DNA from: Juglans regia
Taxonomy: Eukaryota > Streptophyta > Magnoliopsida > Fagales > Juglandaceae
NCBI RefSeq assembly: GCF_001411555.2
Contig: NC_049901.1
Span: 30,986,933-31,050,932 of the forward strand
DNA: 64,000 bases
Direction of reading: 5' to 3'
The position numbers were made by a program, and so were the translations under genes. The notes under the pieces are model-generated. The model made no database searches. It worked only from the letters and a program-made list of their open reading frames with translations, and was not told the origin of the DNA. Shown one piece after another: positions 58,184-64,000 of this stretch; position 1 is the stretch's first letter, and each line of letters opens with the position of its first letter.

Positions 58184-59412
58184 TCGAAGGCCAAACAAAC
58201 CAAAAGAAAAAAAACAAAGGGACTGTGACACACAAGGGGAACCGAGGAAGAGATCTGAGAGGATCAGATCTGTGTGTCTCTTGGAATTTTTTCTTGGATG
58301 CAGTCTCATTGTATTTTTAATAGAATGCCTACGTGGCATTAGATGAGTAGAGGGCTGCTTTTGGGGGAAGATAAGCCCGACTTGTTTTAAGGAAAACTCT
58401 TTAATTAATGATTGATCTTTAATTTATCATTCCACCATTTTATTTTGATAACACATTTTAAGCGGACATATTTTCCTTGCACATATAATCTATAATTATA
58501 TATATAACAATACTTTAGTTACAATGCTATATAACATGCATATAATTGGTGGCGGATAAAACCAGCTTTGGGCTCGTAACATTAAAGATTTTTGATAAAA
58601 TATAATAAAAAAATACAAGAATAGCACAAAGATCAAGAAAGTAGTGTAAAACAAAAAGAAAAGTATGGAAGCAAAAAAGGGCGACCAAGACTTCAAAAGA
58701 GGATAGCATCTTTCTCCTTTCCTACACTTTCATATTTTTTAGAATTTTATGCATAAATAATTATTCAGAATTTATATTTTATATTTATAATTTTTTTTTA
58801 TAAGAAATGATGATACTTTTCATAAGATATAGAGATATTTTTCATAAAATTTAAAATTTAAAATAATAAATAATAGCTAATGAGAATAATTTTTCTTCAC
58901 ACTCTAAATAAGAAGAAATGGAGATTTAGAGCATGCAGTATATTACATCATTTATAATAAATATCACACTTTAGACCTATAGATGGTGTACTAGTGAGTA
59001 TTATTTTTGAACCATGTACAAAAAAACTGTCTCTTTTGTTTACTTTATGCAATCTATTTATATTTGCAAGTTATGAGTGAACCTTCCTTTAGTTGGAAAA
59101 AGACATTCAACGGTGAAAATGAGTTGTATCAGTGCTATCTATCTACGTCAAGATGAGTCATGATATCTCTAATATCAATTAAGAGTATTAAAAACTACTG
59201 ATTTAGCTAGCAACTATATATGCAATTCCATGTATTTGATGTGAGGGATGAGTTAATTTATCTCTAAAAGAAGTCTGGTAGGAAATTCTGCCTGCCCCGG
59301 CCCAGTCCCCAGGGGTATCATCTCCTAAACCAATTAAGATGCAATTTGGATAGTAAGTTGAGATAAAAGTTTAAAGTTAAATAAAATATTGTTAAAATAT
59401 TATTATTATTTT

Positions 59413-59930
59413 TGTTGAGTACTGTGGAGTCTAGTCCACACTATCCGAGTGAAGTCTATAGCTGCTCGAGCGGAGGCAAGTCAGAGAGTTCGTTCAAGGC
59501 AGCTCGATAGTGAGCTCAAGCAAATGCAAGTCAGAGAATTCACTCGACACCGCTCGACAGATTGCTGAGTGGAGGCAAGTCAGAGAGTTCTCTTAAAGAG
59601 CCGTTTAACACATGGCTTGAGCAATTGCGGGAAACAAGTTCGCTCAATGCGGGTCGACACGCCACTCAAGCGAACATCACTATTATACGGATTTTAGGGT
59701 TTCTCCGCTGTTTCAATATAAATATGGTATTTTGTTACATATGTTCGTACAGAGTTAATAGTAGTCGCCCCCACTATTGTATTGTGATTCTTCAAGTAAT
59801 AAAAATCTTTTGCAGCTCCTGTGAACTTAGGCAATTTGTCAAACCACGTAAATCTTTGTGTCGTGTGTGATTGCTTATCTCTTTCGAGTTTACTTTTACT
59901 TTTACTTTATTATCATCATTTTTCACAACA
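59413..59930 (+). mobile_element. 518 bp solo LTR inside a MITE, right block
   Basis: It has TGTTG...CAACA ends, the same length as the left-block copy and the same position inside the MITE. The insertion therefore predates the separation of the two copies. Confidence 0.75.
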
Positions 59931-60496
59931 GTTTTGAGATTTAAAATGTTGAATTATTTATTATATTTTATGTAAAAATTTTAAAAATTATAATAATAAA
60001 ATAAAATGATACACTTCTTATATCTAAACCTGACCTAAATATAAATGAGATTTGCTAGGTACATACTGTTTAGTGCATCAAACTGCGTACCAACACTCAT
60101 AATTTTTTTATTATAAAAATAAATAAAAAAATATCTTATATTTAATATTGATACTTAATTTGATGCACGAAATCGTTTACAAGAATATTTTTCCAATATA
60201 AAATCCAAATTGATGAGAGGAGTTAGGACGCTTAGATATATGAATGTGGGGATCAAAATGGTGACAGTTTTCGCTGGATGGATCTCCTCTTGGAAGGCTC
60301 CAGTAGTGGGATCAAAGTACAATCATTTTTTTTTATTTATTTATTTATGCTTTTGCCCAATCCTCTCATGTCGACATGACTAGACTATTACTATGCATGC
60401 TGCTCTAGCTATCTAATCATCAACTAGTCCACCCGTGCAATGATGCTTCCATTATCTAAATCCTACATCAACTTGCAATTAGGATCCTAGTTATTC

Positions 60497-60537
<41 letters not shown>

Positions 60538-60845
60538 CCTACTTTGGTTTCATCCTCAATAATTTTAATTTAATTTAATTATTATAATTTTTTTAAAATT
60601 TTAAAATAATAATAATATTAAAAAAATAATATTTTATTTAATTTATCTAAATTCATCTCATCTCACTATCCAAAACAGCCCGTCGTGAGTTCCAAAATCC
60701 TAGCTAGCATTAATTATCAGGTTTAATTTCTGCTTATATATAGTCAAGAAAGCATAATGAAATAAGTAATTAGGTCGAAGTTTACCAATAAATTAAGCAA
60801 TGAGCAAAAAATGGATTTAAGTGTGATCTCCACTTGGTATCATTA

Positions 60846-60853
60846 TTAATGGC
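60846..60853. repeat. Left target-site duplication of the hAT element
   Basis: TTAATGGC is identical to 61578-61585. The single copy is at 43683-43690 in the left block. Confidence 0.93.
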
Positions 60854-61577
60854 TAGGGGTGTAAATTTAAACCGGAAAACCGGAAAACCGGGCCGGACCG
60901 GACCGAACCGGACCGGTTGGTCCGGTTTTGAACCGGTCCGGTCCGGAACCGGTTCCTATTTTATGAAAACCGGCCGGTTCCGGTCCGGTTCCGGTTCCGT
61001 AGTTTTTGGGACCGGACCGGACCGAACCGGACCGGTTGGAAAAAAAAATATAAAAATTAATTTATATATTATACAAAATATTTATATATATAATATATAA
61101 TTATATGTTAAATTTTTATATATAATATATATAATTATATATCATATATGAAAAAATTTTATATTATAATTTATAAATAATAACATAAAATGTTAATCTT
61201 AAATATGAACATTTGTAATTTATTTGATCATATGTTATTAATATAATTATATATAAGATAATGTTGTTATAATTTATAAAATAAAAGTTTAATCTTAAAG
61301 ATAAAAATTTAATTGATCATATGCTTTAAGCATAATATATATATTAAATTTTTAATAACATTTTATAATAAGAATTAACACTTTATTATATGTTTTTTAC
61401 ATTTAAAAAAAACCGGAAAATCGGACCGGACCGGACCGGAAACCGGTAAAACCGGAAGTACCGGTTTAGGAGGGTAATCGGGGCGTAATCGGTTTTGAAA
61501 AATACAAAACCGGTACATACCGGTTCGGTCCTAGATTTTGTCCAAAACCGGACCGGACCGGACCGGTTACACCCCTA
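60854..61577. mobile_element. 724 bp non-autonomous hAT element with ACCGG arrays
   Basis: The ends TAGGGGTGTAA and TTACACCCCTA are perfect 11 bp inverted repeats. A perfect 8 bp duplication (TTAATGGC) flanks it, and the left block holds the uninterrupted target. About 170 bases inside each end are packed with ACCGG, GGACCGG and CCGGTT words in both orientations; the middle 350 bases are AT-rich. There is no transposase. The frame at 60834-61100 merely translates the repeat. The 8 bp duplication and TAGGGG-type ends define it as hAT. Confidence 0.92.
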
Positions 61578-61585
61578 TTAATGGC
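61578..61585. repeat. Right target-site duplication of the hAT element
   Basis: TTAATGGC is identical to 60846-60853. Confidence 0.93.
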
Positions 61586-64000
61586 TAATAGCTGGTAGTG
61601 TGGAGACGTATTATGTTCTAACTTCTAACTCACTCTAGGACAGTTTTGGAGGGTGAGATGAGAATTTTATATTTTATTTTGAATTTTAAAATATTATATT
61701 TTAATATTATTATTATTTTGGGATTTGAAAAAAGTGTATTGAGATTTGAAAAAATTAAATTGTTTATTATATTTTGTATGGAGATTTGAAAAAAATGTAA
61801 TGATGAGATGAAATAAGTTGAAAATTTTGTGTTTTATTTTGGTTACCAAACCTACCCTAATTCTTTTGCTGGACCTTTCTGCCATTGACACCTACTAATT
61901 AATTTGTTGGTTTTCAACTCCATCATCATTTAAGCGCCCTCCATATAATCTATTGTAAATTCTTGAGGGTCATGGGGCCGAAGAAATTGTGTTAATAAGT
62001 AGTACTACTCATCTTCATCTTCAGCTTTGCTGTTTATATTTATTGTAAGAAAATAATTTATTTGTGGTCATTTATTTTTTATTAAAATAATTACTTTTTA
62101 AAAAATTTAATTTATTCTAATTACAAATAATCATAAAGGCTCATTTTTCTTATTATCACGAGCCACATATCAATGCCAGTGAACGAATATTACTAGTACT
62201 ACTACTAGATCATGTCACGAAAAATGAAAAACGCATTAGGGTTACCAAAGATTTTAATTTTGAATAATGATAGTCTTACCATTCTTTTTAATTTTTTTAA
62301 AAATTTTCTTTTACTTAATGATTAAGAAAGTAATTATTAGTAAAATTATATATTTTTTAAATTTTTTATAATTAGAGATATTAAAAAAATACTTAAAAAA
62401 AAAATAAAGAATAAATACACTACTATAATAGTATGAATAAATATAGATAGAAGTCACTATTGAGAACATCTATTTTGCACATATGATATGATATCATTTA
62501 AACCACACATCTCTCCAAGTGAATATTGAGAACAATCAATTAGAAGTAGCCACGCAGTAAGTATAAAATGTGCACTATTATAGTGACTTCTCTTTATCAT
62601 TACTCTAATAATAAAGTAATAATAAATAGATAATAAGTCTTGTATTGTAAATCTATCATTACCTTTTAATTTTCCTTTCTGTTTTTCCATAGATTCTCCC
62701 TCCCTCCCTCCCTCCGACGGTGCCGGCCGGCCACTGTTCAACTTGCTAAAGTCTCAAGCACTAATTAACGTAGTTGAAGCTAAACGGCTATATATGGATC
62801 AGTCTAGGCGCATGATGAAGTTAAAAGTTAAAAAAGCAGTACTAGTACGTTTAATTATGGAAATTCCTTCTGGCATTAACATTCCAGATCTAGCTACTAC
62901 TCCAAGATCCCACCTTCATATATAGCATGTTTCTTTTGAAGAACTCCCATCGAATATTGTTGAAGTTCATTTATGGAATTTCATCTCTTTTATTTTTATT
63001 TTTTTTCCTTTATTTAGCCGTCAAAAAAATTGTTCATGACGGCTCTTATAACACTATACCCTTTTTGAGTACGCATTTCTTTTATCTACACATATCATAG
63101 CAAGAGTACTAATTATAAAGAGAAGTGATCAAGGATTCCTACAATTTTGCTTATTAGTTTGAATAATTTATATATACAAAAGCTTAAATTAAAGCCACCA
63201 AATTAAGATCTGATTATAGGTGAAATTCAATCTTATAATCCTCGAATTCTTCCACCCCCAAAAGTAGTAAAATCAAACAAAATAAGGGACCATAATTATA
63301 CATTATGGTGTGTGGGCCGGGTTTTATTTTTCATTTAAATTATTTCGCTATTTAGCTGTATTCGCGCAATCATTTCACCATCATCATTATCATCGCCATT
63401 ACTTAATTTTTAACTTAAAGATAATTATTAAAAGGCCACAATCTTGAGTAGAGAAATTTCCCTTTTGATTATCCATTCACTATCAAATATCAACTATATA
63501 TGAATATGAGAAATATTATGCATCAGCTACTATTCACTCTCACATTTTACACCTATAATTTTTTCATATAGTGTTAGAGTATTTTTATAGGATGCGGGAA
63601 TTTTTTCATAATTATCTTCATATGAATATATATGTGTGATATTCTCTATCTATAATACACGATGTGATATTCTTCTTCTAATATGCATTAATTTTAACAA
63701 GCTAAACTTGTAGGGGAGATGAAAATCGTCCATTAATTTAGAGAACTATTTAAAATCTTTTTAAGAAGAGATCAAAGAAATGTGGAGATGATCGATAGAA
63801 CCCATTTACCTAAAATGAAAAAGGAAACTCAATATATATCATTCGCATGAAGATCTTCAATGGCATGGCAAAAAAGGGTCACCTTCCTTTATGGAACGAT
63901 GACATGACCTTCTTCATAGGCTGTTTTTTTTTTTTTTTCCCCCTATTCGTAGACATATTTTTACCCTGTGGAGTAATTCCTGCAATTAAGATCAAAATTT

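Larger units (their letters stand above)
51382..64000. repeat. Large duplicated block, right copy
   Basis: It matches 34228-46108 from the gap to the end of the window in the same order and direction. It is about 738 bp longer, mostly because of the hAT element at 60854-61577 and its duplicated target. Other differences include a 15 bp extra stretch before the right LTR of the Copia-type element (about 53230-53244) and (AT)n length. It contains the counterparts of all left-block features; those not listed separately follow at +17154 to +17170, or about +17895 after 61578. Confidence 0.95.

Noticed and set aside
60834..61100. 88-residue Gly/Arg/Thr-rich frame
   Set aside because: It is a translation of the ACCGG array in the hAT element.
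1..64000. tRNA, rRNA, CRISPR, riboswitch or operon structure
   Set aside because: No T-loop plus cloverleaf pattern, no regularly spaced unique-spacer repeats and no bacterial gene layout were found. The direct repeats seen are minisatellites or transposon parts.

Overview
The window looks like nuclear DNA of a woody eudicot plant. It is AT-rich and dense with microsatellites and nested retrotransposons, and has one clear intact gene: an intronless ALOG/LSH-family transcriptional regulator on the minus strand at 15093-15638. Many copies of a short transposon family with GAGATGAGAT motifs would fit Fagales such as walnut or hickory, but that placement is from memory and only weakly held. There is no prokaryotic, CRISPR, tRNA or rRNA signal.

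Layout. 1-13050 is a nest of non-coding long-terminal-repeat (LTR) sequences: the right part of one LTR (1-2360), a solo LTR of about 4.2 kb with a CCCCC target duplication (2393-6561), and a third element whose left LTR they interrupt (6567-8402), with internal remnant (8403-10260), polypurine tract and right LTR (10272-13050). All four LTR bodies carry the same pair of stem-loops, with compensating base changes. 13051-17344 holds the ALOG gene in AT-rich sequence. 17345-21010 has a terminal-inverted-repeat (TIR) transposon, a poly(A)-tailed retroposed copy with a 19-21 bp target duplication, and the edge of a hAT-like element. 21027-27322 is an end-to-end L1-type LINE on the minus strand with a 16 bp target duplication, inactivated by several lesions. 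28227-29170 is a decayed NAM-associated (PIF/Harbinger-type) gene. 29241-29788 is a non-autonomous hAT element. About 31257-32090 is GC-richer and may be organelle DNA. 33316-33672 is a long-TIR MITE.

34228-46108 recurs at 51382-64000, the second copy starting exactly at the end of a 100-N gap. Both copies contain a small Copia-type LTR element with a gag remnant, a FAR1-like pseudogene with a tandemly repeated exon, a papain-type protease prodomain fragment, a solo LTR inside a MITE, and further MITEs. Only the second copy has a 724 bp hAT element full of ACCGG motifs; the first copy keeps the empty site. Two unpurged haplotypes joined in one scaffold explain this at least as well as a true segmental duplication. 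Between the copies lie more MITEs, a GC-richer unclassified repeat and a broken hAT transposase.

Functionally there is no pathway here: one developmental regulator gene sits in a transposon graveyard. The main interest is in repeat structure, the insertion polymorphism and the likely assembly duplication.
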